From the NCBI RefSeq assembly GCF_020497125.1, contig NC_059072.1:275448045-275512044 (forward strand): DNA of 64,000 nucleotides. Reading direction: 5' to 3'. Both the position numbers and the translations under genes were made by a program. Below the pieces are notes generated by a model. The model made no database searches, was not told where the DNA came from, and saw only the letters and a program-made list of their open reading frames with translations. Positions 34,131 through 43,799 of this stretch are shown here, in pieces (within the stretch, counting starts at the first letter, position 1; every line of letters starts with the position of its first letter). Origin of the DNA: Mauremys mutica (taxonomy: Eukaryota > Chordata > Testudines > Geoemydidae).

Positions 34131-34647
34131 TGACTTTGCTGTCGCCCCGCCCCTGCTCCAGAGGCCGGGGCTTACATTGCCCTTGCTGTTGCTCAGCCCC
34201 TGCTCCAGAGGCCTGAGCCTATATTGACTTTGCTGTTGCTCAGCCCCTGCTCCAGAGGCCTGAGCCTATATTGACTTTGCTGTTGCTCAGCCCCTGCTCC
34301 AGAGGCCTGAGCCTATATTGACTTTGCGGTTGCTCAGCCCCTGCTCCAGAGGCCTGAGCCTATATTGACTTTGCTGTTGCTCAGCCCCTGCCCCAGAGGC
34401 CTGAGCCTATGTTGACTTTGCTGTTGCTCAGCCCCTGCTCCAGAGGCCTGAGCCTATATTGACTTTGCTGTTGCTCAGCCCCTGCTCCAGAGGCCTGAGC
34501 CTATATTGACTTTGCTGTTGCTCAGCCCCTGATCCAGAGGCCTGAGCTTATATTGACTTTGCTGTTGCCCAGCCCCCCGCTCCAGAGGCCTGGGCCTATG
34601 TTGACTTTGCTGTTGCCCAGCCCCTGCTCCAGAGGTCTGAGCCCAAG
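34131..34647 (+). repeat. 47-bp minisatellite, about 11 units
   Basis: The unit runs ttgactttgctgttgctcag, then cccctgctccagaggcctga, then gcctata. About eleven copies in a row were counted by the ccagaggc word, with the outer units more diverged. Two or three weaker relatives (tgccgttatccagcccc ... ctccagagg) continue to about 34850. The middle units are nearly identical, which points to recent unequal exchange or replication slippage. Confidence 0.9.
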
Positions 34648-34937
34648 GACTGCTGTCCGGCTGCCCGCCCTAACTGAGGGCCGGGGCGTATACTTAGTGA
34701 CTGTGTGCCTTGTGCGGGCCCTGCCTGAGGGTCTGGACCTGGACTCATAGTGAGACTGATTGCCGTTATCCAGCCCCCCGGCTCCAGAGGGACTGGACTC
34801 GTATTGAGACTGATTGCTGTTATCCAGCCCCCTGCTCCAGAGGGTCTGGACTTCCCACGTAGAGGGGACAAGGGGCGAGTCGGTGTGGCTCCCCTCCGGC
34901 CCAGCAGGAGGGTTGAGCCCCGACGCGCCAGCTTACA

Positions 34938-34942
34938 GAGAC
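34938..34942. repeat. Right target duplication of nested element
   Basis: gagac, equal to 33388-33392, immediately after ...gcttaca. Confidence 0.8.
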
Positions 34943-35248
34943 AAACTGCGGTCCGTTGTCGCTCACAAGTTGTTCTGGCAGACCAAAATGACTAAAGAGT
35001 CCTCGTAGTTTTTGGATAGTACTCTCTGCAGTAGTGGACTGCATTATAGAGACTTCTGGCCATTTAAAATGGGCATCTATTGCCACCAAGAACATGCTTC
35101 CTTCAAGGGGGCCAGCAAAGTCAACATGAATACGTTGCCACGGGTTTTCAGGCCAGTCCCATGGGTGTAGGGGTGCCCACTGGGGTGCATTCCTCACACC
35201 CTGACATGACATACAAGCTTTTGCCTTCTCTTCAATAGCACTGTCCAA
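34943..35248 (-). pseudogene. Gypsy copy 2 integrase, N-terminal part
   Basis: It encodes CMSCQGVRNAPQW, WDWPENPWQRIHVDFAGP with the first catalytic Asp, and VSDNGPQFVS with the second Asp. The nested element then cuts it. The frame then reads into the insertion as meaningless residues. Confidence 0.87.
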
Positions 35249-35269
35249 TCCAGGCCACCAAAAATAGCT

Positions 35270-36099
35270 TCATGCAATTTCCTTCATGTGCACTATTCCA
35301 CAGTGACCAGAATGTAGCTCTTTAAACAGCTGTGATCTCAGTGGTGGTGGAATAATGACATGTCTACCCCACAACAAACAACCAGATTGGACCAATAACT
35401 CCGTCCTCCTGGACATGTATGTAACAAGGTCGGGTGAGACAGGAGAGGTTAGTCGAGATTTTCCATGCATCACCAGGTGCAGAGTGGGTTTCCGATATTT
35501 GATTTCATATGTGTGTGCTGAAAGTAACAATGCCCAACGTTGCATACGACTAGCAGCTAATGGGGGAATGCCTGTGTAGGGTCCAAAAATTGATGTCAAA
35601 GGTCGATGGTCTGTGAGAAGAGTAAACTTTCATGAAGTGGTTTTAACAGTGTGGCTAACTGTGAGATGAACTTTCCATAATAGTTCAGTAGTCCTAGAAA
35701 TGAGCGCAGCTGGCTTACATTTCGAGGTGGGGGAGCCTCCACAATAGCTTTAACTTTTGCAGGGGCCTTATGAAGACCTGCAGAATCAATGATGTGTCCC
35801 AAATATTCAAGAGAGGGCTTGAAGAATTCACACTTTTCTTTGCGAACTCATAGGCCATACTCTTCCAGTCTTTGTAGGGTAGCCTCTAAATTCTTTAAGG
35901 GATCCTCTTCGTTTCTTCCAGTGACCAGGATATCATCCAGATAGCACTGAACTCCTGACAAGCCACACAAGATCTGGTCCATAGCCCTCTGGAACAGGGC
36001 GGGAGCAGACGTTATTCCGAAGGGTAGGCGACAGTATCGATAAAGCCCCTTATGCGTCACAATAGTCAACAGTTCTTGGGACTTTTCATCGACGTGCAT
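35270..36099 (-). pseudogene. Gypsy copy 2 RT end and RNase H, deleted
   Basis: From 36099 it carries QELLTIVTHKGLYRY, FGITSAPALFQR and YLDD, then the shared TGA (35848-35850). The frame continues EYLGHIIDSAG-like to KPLHE. A deletion of about 316 bp relative to copy 1 then joins LHE to KFTLLTDHR with a tga microhomology, removing most of RNase H. A second, in-frame deletion of about 150 bp removes the linker between KYRKPTLH and LVMHGKSR. It ends with the shared TGA at 35270-35272 after MKEIA. Confidence 0.86.
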
Positions 36100-37663
36100 C
36101 TCTAAATATGCTTGACCTCATATCAATCTTACTGAACTTTTGTCCCCCAGCCAGGCCTGCGAAGAGGTCATCGATGCTGGGAAGCGGGTATTGCTCTGCA
36201 CACAACACTGGGTTGACAGTGACTTTAAAATCACCGCAAAACCGGAGAGAGCCATCTTTCTTCACTATTGGAACGATAGGAGTGGCCCATGAGCTATGGG
36301 TAACTGGTATTAGGACTCTATTGGTGACCAGGCGCTCCAGGTCCGCTTCGACTTTTGGCCTGATGGCATATGGCACAGTTCGGGCTTTCAGATATTTTGG
36401 TGGACTGTCAGGTTTAATGTTCAATGTCACAGTGATTCCCTTCATACTTCCCAAATCATCTCCAAAAACAGCAGCATGTTTCCTTAGTATAGGGGTTAGA
36501 CTGGTTTCTTCTTTAGTCATCCGGTGCACTTCTGCCCAGTACAGTTGAATCTTCCCAAGCCAAGACCTACCCATTAAGGCTGGGTAGTTACCTCTCACCA
36601 CAAACAGTGGCAATTTAGCAGCCTGTCCATTGAGCTCCACCTTAACATCAATAGTGCCCAACATGGGCACAGCTTCTCCCGTATACGTCTTCAGAACAGT
36701 TTTTGTTGCCTTAAGCGGAAGATGCTGTAGCTTTTCTTTATACACAATCTCGGAAACCAGCGAGACGGCTGCACCGGTGTCCAGTTCCATGCGTATAGGT
36801 TTGCCCTCCAACAACGGGGTTACCCAGTATTCATGTGAGCCCATTGCCAAAGACAAAACATGCAGTGGCACTTCCTCTTGCGATGAGGTGTCACTTTGAT
36901 CATCCTGGGTCTGCTCTAGGGTATGCAGGGTTCCTCTTTTTGTCGGCCAGACCACAGGCCTCTTTTTCTTTTGTTTACAGGCACACTCAATGTGTCCCTT
37001 TTTGCCACAGTGTCGACACACCCGGTCCTTACACCAGCATTCTGATGCCTGGTGACCCGGCTTACCACAGCGGTAACATTCTTGACTCTGCACAGTTTTG
37101 TGGGTCGGTTCTTGTGACACTTTTTGCACCCTAGAGGATGCACTGATGTATTGCGCCTCCCTTGTAGCCACTTCCATGGAGAGAGCAATATCAACAGCCT
37201 TCTGTAAGGTAAGCTGAGCCTCTGTCAGTAGGTGCTTCCGTATAGCTTCACTGTAGAGGCCACACACTAACCTGTCATGCAGGGCATCATTTAACATTTC
37301 TTTTAATTCACAGTGTTCTGCTAGCTTTTTCAAAATGGCTACAAATTGTACAACTGTTTCATCTTCCTTTTGGTCTCTTTTGTGGAACCTATATCTTTCA
37401 GCAATTACCAGTGGTTTTGGGGAAAAATGGGACCCCAGGATTTCCACAATGTCACTGTAAGGTTTAGTTGCTGGCTTAACAGGGTGTAGTAAGCTGCGTA
37501 GCAGGGAGTAGGTTTTAGCCCCTACAACACTTAAGAATATTGGCACCTTCTTCGCTTCTGTAATGTCATTTGCAATAAAAAAAAGCTCAAAACGCTCAGT
37601 GTACACATACCATTGCTCTATATTCTCATCAAAAGGTTCCAGTGGCCTGGTCAGAGTAGCCAT
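36086..37663 (-). CDS. Gypsy copy 2 Gag-protease-RT N-terminal frame
   Basis: An open 525-codon frame starting MATLTRPLEPF at 37663. Gag lies in the first 180 codons. Two CCHC knuckles follow (CYRCGKPGHQASEC and CRHCGKKGHIECAC), then a protease DTG within MELDTGAAVSLV, then RT up to FSKID, where it shifts into RSSIFRDARR and stops. It is the best-kept gag in the window. The end is not a natural C terminus: the next RT block (QAYLEM) is read in another frame, as in copy 1. No upstream promoter beyond the LTR was identified. Confidence 0.85.
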   Translation of the reverse strand: MATLTRPLEPFDENIEQWYVYTERFELFFIANDITEAKKVPIFLSVVGAKTYSLLRSLLHPVKPATKPYSDIVEILGSHFSPKPLVIAERYRFHKRDQKEDETVVQFVAILKKLAEHCELKEMLNDALHDRLVCGLYSEAIRKHLLTEAQLTLQKAVDIALSMEVATREAQYISASSRVQKVSQEPTHKTVQSQECYRCGKPGHQASECWCKDRVCRHCGKKGHIECACKQKKKRPVVWPTKRGTLHTLEQTQDDQSDTSSQEEVPLHVLSLAMGSHEYWVTPLLEGKPIRMELDTGAAVSLVSEIVYKEKLQHLPLKATKTVLKTYTGEAVPMLGTIDVKVELNGQAAKLPLFVVRGNYPALMGRSWLGKIQLYWAEVHRMTKEETSLTPILRKHAAVFGDDLGSMKGITVTLNIKPDSPPKYLKARTVPYAIRPKVEADLERLVTNRVLIPVTHSSWATPIVPIVKKDGSLRFCGDFKVTVNPVLCAEQYPLPSIDDLFAGLAGGQKFSKIDMRSSIFRDARR

Positions 37664-37767
37664 GATTTTAGTTTCACTTTCACAGTCAGTGCAAACAAGC
37701 AGTATTTTTATTTGTTTGTTTTGTACCTTGACTTCTACTTCCTTCTGTTACTGGAGCAGCACCAGGA

Positions 37768-37785
37768 TCCCATCCATCGTCGCCA
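37768..37785 (-). promoter_or_regulatory. Primer-binding site of Gypsy copy 2
   Basis: On the element strand tggcgacgatggatggga follows the 5' LTR by two bases. It is the same tRNA-Ser(GCU)-like word as in copy 1 with a small difference at position 10. Confidence 0.72.
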
Positions 37786-37787
37786 CT

Positions 37788-37979
37788 TGTTGTATCCTTG
37801 AGGGCAGCCGGTTTAGGAAGAAATCACTTGAGGCCAGACAGCAGACAGCTAACAAAACCACCATTTTATTTACAGACTCAGAGAACTCACCCAGCCGGCT
37901 GAAGCTGGCTGAGCTATCCCCTAATAATCTAACTCAGTTACCATAGGAACCAAAAACCATGACAACCATATACACAACA
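37788..37979 (-). repeat. 5' LTR of Gypsy copy 2
   Basis: 192 bp, differing from its partner at 32295-32486 at about four positions. The right edge borders the gagtg duplication. Confidence 0.92.
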
Positions 37980-37984
37980 GAGTG

Positions 37985-38375
37985 GGAGCACTGAAGCCCT
38001 GACGACCACTACAGCTTCTCAACAATTTGTGGTGGCTTTGAAGAACTCACAAATGCACAGCCCTGCTAGTCAGATGGTGTACTGCAGTAAAGATTTGTCC
38101 TAAGTTAGTAACTGATAATTCATTTTTAACAAAATAGCAAATCACAATAGAAAATATTTTAAAAAAAGGATTATCTTCTTTGCCTGCAGCTCAATCAAAG
38201 GTTTGTACTAGCAGCATGATATGATATATCTTTCATGTACTTTTATCCTTTCTTATTTATCTCCTCATTTTATTAAGAATTCTCTCTTTATTTCATTGCT
38301 TTATTAATATATAAAGTGAGGGTATCACATCACATTAGTAAGTGATTAATTATTACAAATTAAGGCTGTTAAATG
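37985..38375. other. Unclassified AT-rich DNA
   Basis: No frame, ends or boxes recognised between the Gypsy copy and the next hAT element. Confidence 0.4.
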
Positions 38376-38383
38376 CTTTATCA

Positions 38384-38606
38384 CAGGGATCGGCAACCTT
38401 TCGCACGCGGCCCGTCAGGGAAATCCGCTGGTGGGCCAGGATGGTTTGTTTACCTGCAGCATCCACGGGTTCAGCAGATCGCAGCTCCAACTGGCTGCAG
38501 CTCGCCGTTCCAGGCCAATGGGGGCTGTGGGAAGCAGCGTGGGCCGAGGGAGGTGCTGGCTGCCACTTTCCCTGATGAGCCGGGTGCCAAAGGTTGCTGA
38601 TCCCTG
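38384..38606. mobile_element. hAT family 1 element, internally shortened
   Basis: A 223-bp form of the family 1 element with intact ends (cagggatcggcaacc and the inverted ggttgctgatccctg) and a perfect 8-bp duplication ctttatca (38376-38383, 38607-38614). It lacks about 110 bp of the second arm relative to 7194-7528, so it is no longer a full palindrome. The perfect duplication suggests it is one of the younger copies. Confidence 0.9.
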
Positions 38607-38614
38607 CTTTATCA

Positions 38615-39125
38615 TAATAAAGAACAAATCAACACACAAATACTCTCTTTTTTCTCTCTCTCTCTCTCATGGAAAAAAATAGGATTTTTATAAAAACATT
38701 TCCCCACCCATTAGTGTCCTTATACAGAACCTTGACAATAGAAAAGTGAAACTCTGTGGGGAGAACAGAACAATAAATAATTGTTTATAATTATTAAGCA
38801 TACTTATAATTGCCATGGAGAGATTCCATCAAAGTCTCAACATTCAACATTAAATTCAGATCTAGATTTAGGAACTTGTAACATTGTCGAAATTAAGGGG
38901 GGACAGAAGGAAATAAGAAAAAAATATATTAGGGAAGCACTTTTTAAATATTCAGCTGACAGGCTCTTTGGGTACAGCAAGAGAGATGGATACCTGCTGC
39001 AAGAACCTGTTCTGTCATATTGTCAATTTTTTCAGTGGAGTTACTTCTGCTTTATACCAGTGTGAGATCAGAATGAGGGATAATGAGTCTAAAAAGCAAA
39101 AATTTTGCAAAATCCATAAACGGTC
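38615..39125. other. Unclassified DNA with CT microsatellite
   Basis: A tctc run lies at about 38653-38669. No gene recognised; the frame at 38781-39065 has no family features. Confidence 0.35.
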
Positions 39126-40086
39126 TGTGATGGGGTGCATTTGACCTTTGTGGTTCCATGCTGGAGGCCCTAGAGTTCAAGAAGCAGGGAGCTGAGTGGA
39201 AAAGAGCTTGCTTAGAGGACAGTCTGTAGAATTTTGGAAACCACTAAGATGGTCCAAAGGCTAGAGGGGCTAGAAAGAGCCAGTCAGGGCCCTACTGACT
39301 CAGATAAAAGGAGCTGGGAGTGTCCCCATCAAGAAAGGGCTTCTCTCTGTCTGAAGGAGCCTGACAAGTATCAGGAATTTATGGCTGGCTAAATTTACAT
39401 AGCTGGGACTGCAGAGAGAGAAGTACCTGAGCATACTGGCCCAGAAATGGGGGTGGAGATAAAAGGGCCTGGTGGAAAGAGGCCCTGGGAAACAGCAGCA
39501 GATGATTGGAATTAAGTAGGAGGTGGCTGTTGTTCATAGGATCCCTGGGTTGGAAGAGTATTGGGCAGACCTGAGTTCCCCTGCTGGACACAGGTAAAGT
39601 AGTGTAAACCCCACAAAGGGGATAGGAATTATTTGGGATCCCAAATCAAGGGTTGAAATTAAAGATGCCAGAGCTGGGGCTGAAGAGCTGGGGCTGAAGA
39701 CCTGCTGCTACCCGCAGCCCCTATTGGCCAAGAATGGTGAACTGCGGCCACTGGGAGCAGGGGGTGGAGGGCGTGTCTGTGTATGGTCAATGCCAGCAAA
39801 ATCTCTTGTGGCCCGCAATCAGGTTACCCTGATTGACCGCCTGCACCCCACAGGTTGCCCACCACTGCCCTAGTGAGTACAAATAGACTGTTAACATATT
39901 AGACTCTTTATTTTCCCAGAAGTGGTTCATTCAGACTTTATGACCTAAATGGAGGCCAAGCTACTGACGATCTGTCAAGGTCCTTTGGCAGCTTGTAGGG
40001 GGCAGAAAGGGCAAGAAAAGCACTGTGGTACCACACCCAGCTTCTCAGAGGGGCCCAAAGGGTGAGTGTCTCTTCACACAGCCATG
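39126..40086 (+). repeat. Unclassified LTR-like repeat, copy 1, interrupted
   Basis: Two parts, 39126-39705 and about 39868-40086, separated by a hAT family 2 fragment. It starts tgtgatggggtgc and ends near gggtgagtgtctcttcaca. It shares its order of words with 59030-59830: ccaaaggctagagg, a gataaaagg TATA-like word (twice), tatggctggct, gagataaaagggcctgg, and a final gaggtgagtg-like end. TG...CA-type ends plus TATA-like words suggest a solo LTR, but no target duplication was confirmed. Confidence 0.55.
39706..39867. mobile_element. hAT family 2 fragment inside the LTR-like repeat
   Basis: It keeps the right half of the family: cagcccctattggcc, ctgcggccactggga, and the right end caggttgcccaccactg. 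The left inverted end is missing. Its position splits the LTR-like repeat, so it is the younger of the two. Confidence 0.6.
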
Positions 40087-41855
40087 TTTCATTCTGCAAA
40101 TTCAATGAACATGAATCAATATGTTGTACTTGGAAAAACTTGACTTCTTTGCATAAGTTGTGTGTAGGAATGGGAATAAATTCAAGTCTGAAAGTTGTCA
40201 AATAACTTAAAGTTGTTATATCACTTAAAATCCTGTTCTTGTCTGAAATCAAGTTGCAAGCTGTCAGAACAATTCTGGGAAGATTGGAGTGCTTAGTTCT
40301 AGTTTCCCTCATTCTCCCTAGATGATCTTCTAACAGAAATTAGGTCACTTGATTCTCACTCTTCCCCCCAGTTTAACATGAAGCCACGAAGCTAAAAAAG
40401 TCTCTAACCTTCCTTTTTTGACACTTTCAGGCAGTCTCCAAAATCTCAGTTTTCTTTTTTTTGCTATAATAGTGAATTAATCCATTTTGTCTTGAAAAGC
40501 TTTATTTCCTTTTTTCAGAGAAGTAAATGTTCCTCATAGCTTGAACAGGAAGTTTCCAAAAGAGTTATCTGTGGCCCTGACGTAGCCAAGCACTTAAGCT
40601 CATGAATACTTCCATTAAAATCAAAGAGACTATTCTTATGGTTAAAGTTAAGCATGTGCTTAAGAGTGAGACTAGATCTCAGTATCCTGCTAGAAATCTT
40701 TTGGATTTCCTGTTCCAATGCTATGCAGCGTGTCCAACTTCTTAAAGATTAAATCTATACTTGTAGTCAAGGAATTATTTAAAAAATCTGCTAACCTTGT
40801 TCCCAGCCAGGGGGACAAGCTGCTGTGGGAGCAGTACCCCAAAATCACCTTGGCCAGAGATCCCATAGGGCAAAAAAATGGAAAGAGGGACATTTTTTTA
40901 TGAGACATAATTCCTGCCCCCAAACAGTTAACATGCCCCAGTTGGGAGCAATGAAATCCAAAGAGTCCAAAGTAAAAGTTGAAAATCAAACTAAAATGAG
41001 GCCAGTATGACCAGATAACCTGTGAGAACCATCTGTCTCAATATGTGCAATTGCACCCCTGTTGCTCACAAATCTCTGGAAGTTTTGTTATGCTGTAGGT
41101 ATTCATCAAATAAGTCTTAAAAGACACAATTCCTCCATGGAATAATCCTGTTCTTGCAATTTCTTCTAATGATATTTAAGTCAGAGAAAAATTGTCTCTT
41201 TATCCAGATGCTTTTATCAATAATTAAACCCCTAGCATACCATAAATGTCAAGATTTTTTTCCCCATTACATGAAATATATGTGTCTAGAACAAAATATA
41301 GTATGAAAAGTTAAAGCAATGTGCTCCAACAGCCAGAGAAAAATTCCCAAACTTAAAGTAGCTTTCTTCACTTGCTTGTTAATTGTTCACTATTGTCTAT
41401 GCAAGCTGAATTTTAAACAAGACTATTCAGCAAGTATTAAGAATTTATTATTAGGTCTGTTTGTCAAGTGCAAACAAGAAACAGTAGAACAGCAACCGTA
41501 AGATGGTGATAGACCTAACATTAATTACAGCAGTTTGTGGTTCCACTGTAAACATGCTGTGGCACCATGTCTCTTGGAGCTCCCATTTGGCTTCTGGTCT
41601 GTTATGAGCAGTGATTTAATGCCACAGTCAAACTCTGTATAGTTAGTCAAATGACATAGGGCCCAGTTCTCCTCTGGCATAACTCCACTGTAGTTAGTGG
41701 TTTCTGAAATAAAGGACCATTTAACTTTTGAGATTTTTCCCCACAATATTGAATAAAGTAGAAATTATGCCACATACTTCTGGTGGAAAGGGGCATTTGG
41801 AGGGCAAGCCTGACCCAAAAGAACAACCCTAAGTCTGTGTTAAATGTATGCTGTG
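40087..41855. other. Unclassified DNA
   Basis: No recognised gene or transposon. Small frames at 40515-41010 and 41319-41746 show no family motif. Confidence 0.35.
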
Positions 41856-41863
41856 AGCTAAAC

Positions 41864-42135
41864 TAGTGGTTCTCAAAGCCGGTTTGCTGCTTGTTCAGGG
41901 AACGCCGCTGGCGGGCCGGGTTGGTTTGTTTACCTGCCGCATCCCGCAGGTTTGGGAAGTGGCGGCCAGCACATCCCTCGGCCTGCGCCACTTTCTGCAG
42001 CCCCCATTGACCTGGAGCAGCGAACCGCGGCCAGTGGGGGCTGCGATCGGCCATACCTGTGGCAGGTAAACAAACCAACCCGGCCCACCAAGGGCTTTCC
42101 CTGAACAAGCGGCATACCAGCTTTGAGAACCACTG
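41864..42135. mobile_element. Palindromic non-autonomous hAT element, family 3
   Basis: 272 bp with ends tagtggttctcaaagc and inverted gctttgagaaccactg (one mismatch). It has a perfect 8-bp duplication agctaaac (41856-41863 and 42136-42143). The inner arms resemble family 1 (ggcgggccggg, tttgtttacctgccgc) but the termini differ, so this is a related but distinct family. Frames on both strands are by-products. Confidence 0.9.
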
Positions 42136-42143
42136 AGCTAAAC

Positions 42144-43638
42144 CATTCCCTGGTTGACCCCAAGTTCTTTGTTTGGGGGAGGAAAAGTGGTAACAGACCT
42201 CTGCCCTTCCTTGCCTTGTCTGTACCAAACTCAATATAAGCACAATTGACAACAGCCCTCTGAGTTTATCAGTCCTTTAGAGTAGTCACAATATTTTATT
42301 TTCAGTTCCATCCTGCATCAAAATGTATCCTTGATACATAATTTAGTAAAGCAAAATGCTATACTTAAGGCCAATTTCAGTTTGCAAATCTTGGGTGAAT
42401 ATTGAATATTCTCAAAGGACACCTTAACTCATTTTAGATTATCTACCAGTCCTCTTTTCCTGCATAATCTTTCTCTCTCTCTCTCTCTGTGATATATATA
42501 TAAATCAAGACACACTTTTAAACTGTAAAATTCAAAGGGAACTGTCCCATTTACTAAATCATATGTTCCAAAAAATCTTGGAAATTTAGACATAGATCTT
42601 ATAAGAACCCAGTTTGATAGGAGAAGGTAGAAGATGAAGAGTGCTGCTTAGTGGTCTTGCTATTAGTTTTGAAATAGAGTAGATAGGCTCCTTAGATCCA
42701 CAGATTTAAATCATGGCAAGATAATTGCATCTTTCCAAAGATTCTGTGTGGACAAAAATCAAAATAGAAAACCATGGAATATTTTTTTTCATGTTCTAAA
42801 CAAAGTATTGAAACCTGTGCCATTTTTTAACTATGTAAGTAACCACTACAAAGTGGTGATGGATAAAATAAGTTACTGTGCTGCCTTGAGAAGATGTCAT
42901 TGGAGATAAAAGTTCTAGACTGATTTGAATACATTTCATGTTAAAGATACAAGTACTATAAATATATTGTATCTTTGAATGCAGCATGGTTGAAGTTCAC
43001 TAGAATATGTATGGGAGAAGGATTTGTGTACAGTGGATTTGTGGCCAAGTTCAAATACATTAGTTGCCTGTTTAAGTGCTCTGTCAATCCTGTATTAGCA
43101 TCAGATGACAGGTTTTAGCTGGACTGCCCACTTCTGAGCATATACTTTCAAAAGGAAATTTCATTCTGTGCTGTGCAGAAGGTTTTGTCCTGATGGATAG
43201 AGTTGTGACTATGCAGTGGAAGCAAAGGGCATCTGTACACACTCCCCCTGCTCTACACACATATTATCTCTGGTAATTTCGTCCAATAGGTAATGCACTA
43301 TCAGAGCTCCCCCTTATCATGGATGCCAGAAGGAACTCCTGTAAAAGCATTTTATTCCATAAAAAAGGGGGTAAGGAGACACAGAAAACTGCCCTTCCCT
43401 AGCCAGCTCAGTCTTCTTCCAAACACTAATCACAACTCCACAGAAACAGTGGGTTCCAAGGAAAGAGGGCATGATTATGGTTGAGCCCCCATTTCAAGTA
43501 GGATGGAGCAGATCCTCACAAACATGTCCCTGAGATGATCTGGGCCTTTATTTCTTCCTCTAGTACAAGTCCTACTAGGGTGAGTAGTGTGGGACAGTCA
43601 GAATCCATGTCATTCATCCTTAGTTAACTGTATTTAAA
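42144..43638. other. Unclassified AT-rich DNA with CT/TA microsatellite
   Basis: A tctc then tata run lies at 42471-42501. No gene or element recognised in the rest. Confidence 0.35.
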
Positions 43639-43735
43639 CAGCAAAGAATCCTGTGGCACCTTATAGACTAACAGACGTTTTGCAGCATGAGCTTTCGTGG
43701 GTGAATACCCACTTCTTCGGATGCAAGTGGTGGAA
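43639..43735 (-). repeat. Penelope end repeat with hammerhead-like hairpin
   Basis: On the minus strand: ccgaagaa, a perfect stem gtgggt/acccac with an attc loop, gaaa, then gc-tcat-gc and tg (core about 43683-43725). The order follows a type I hammerhead, but U4 is C, there is one extra A, and the expected cleavage base is G. It is then followed by acgtctgttagtctataagg and ending words. This end is attached to a recognisable Penelope-like element, which links the lone repeats at 24457 and 25240 to that class. Confidence 0.55.
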
Positions 43736-43799
43736 ATTTCCTGGGGCAGGTATATATAAGCAAGCAAGAAGCACGCTAGAGATAACGAGGTTAGATCAA

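Larger units (their letters stand above)
33393..34937 (+). mobile_element. TG...CA element with minisatellite, nested in integrase
   Basis: A 1545-bp GC-rich insertion, starting tgtagcgagtcgg and ending gcgccagcttaca, with the 5-bp duplication gagac. TG...CA ends and a 5-bp duplication indicate LTR-type integration. It contains GC boxes and a TATA box (33515-33522) about 120 bp in, then a long GC-rich stretch, then a 47-bp tandem array. A 33-bp word beginning gcgagtcggtgtggctcccc occurs near both ends (33397 and 34873) in the same direction. No gag or pol was seen. It may be a large solo LTR or a non-autonomous LTR element; the family is unknown to me. Confidence 0.75.
32295..37979 (-). mobile_element. 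Gypsy LTR retrotransposon, copy 2, with nested insertion
   Basis: Same family as copy 1, in the opposite orientation, with 192-bp LTRs and its own 5-bp duplication gagtg (32290-32294 and 37980-37984). I counted only 4 differences between its LTRs (about 2%), so it is younger than copy 1. Without the nested 1545-bp element and its duplicated 5 bp it is about 4.1 kb, shorter than copy 1 because of deletions in RNase H and in the RNase H-integrase linker. It shares an RT frameshift and two TGA stops with copy 1. It is 607 bp from copy 1, forming a large inverted pair. Confidence 0.93.

Noticed and set aside
34131..34647. CRISPR-like array
   Set aside because: The 47-bp units are contiguous with no unique spacers, and the genome is vertebrate. 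It is a minisatellite.
36108..36548. 146-codon plus-strand frame inside Gypsy copy 2
   Set aside because: Antisense shadow of the RT; the same shadow exists in copy 1 at 28510-28950.
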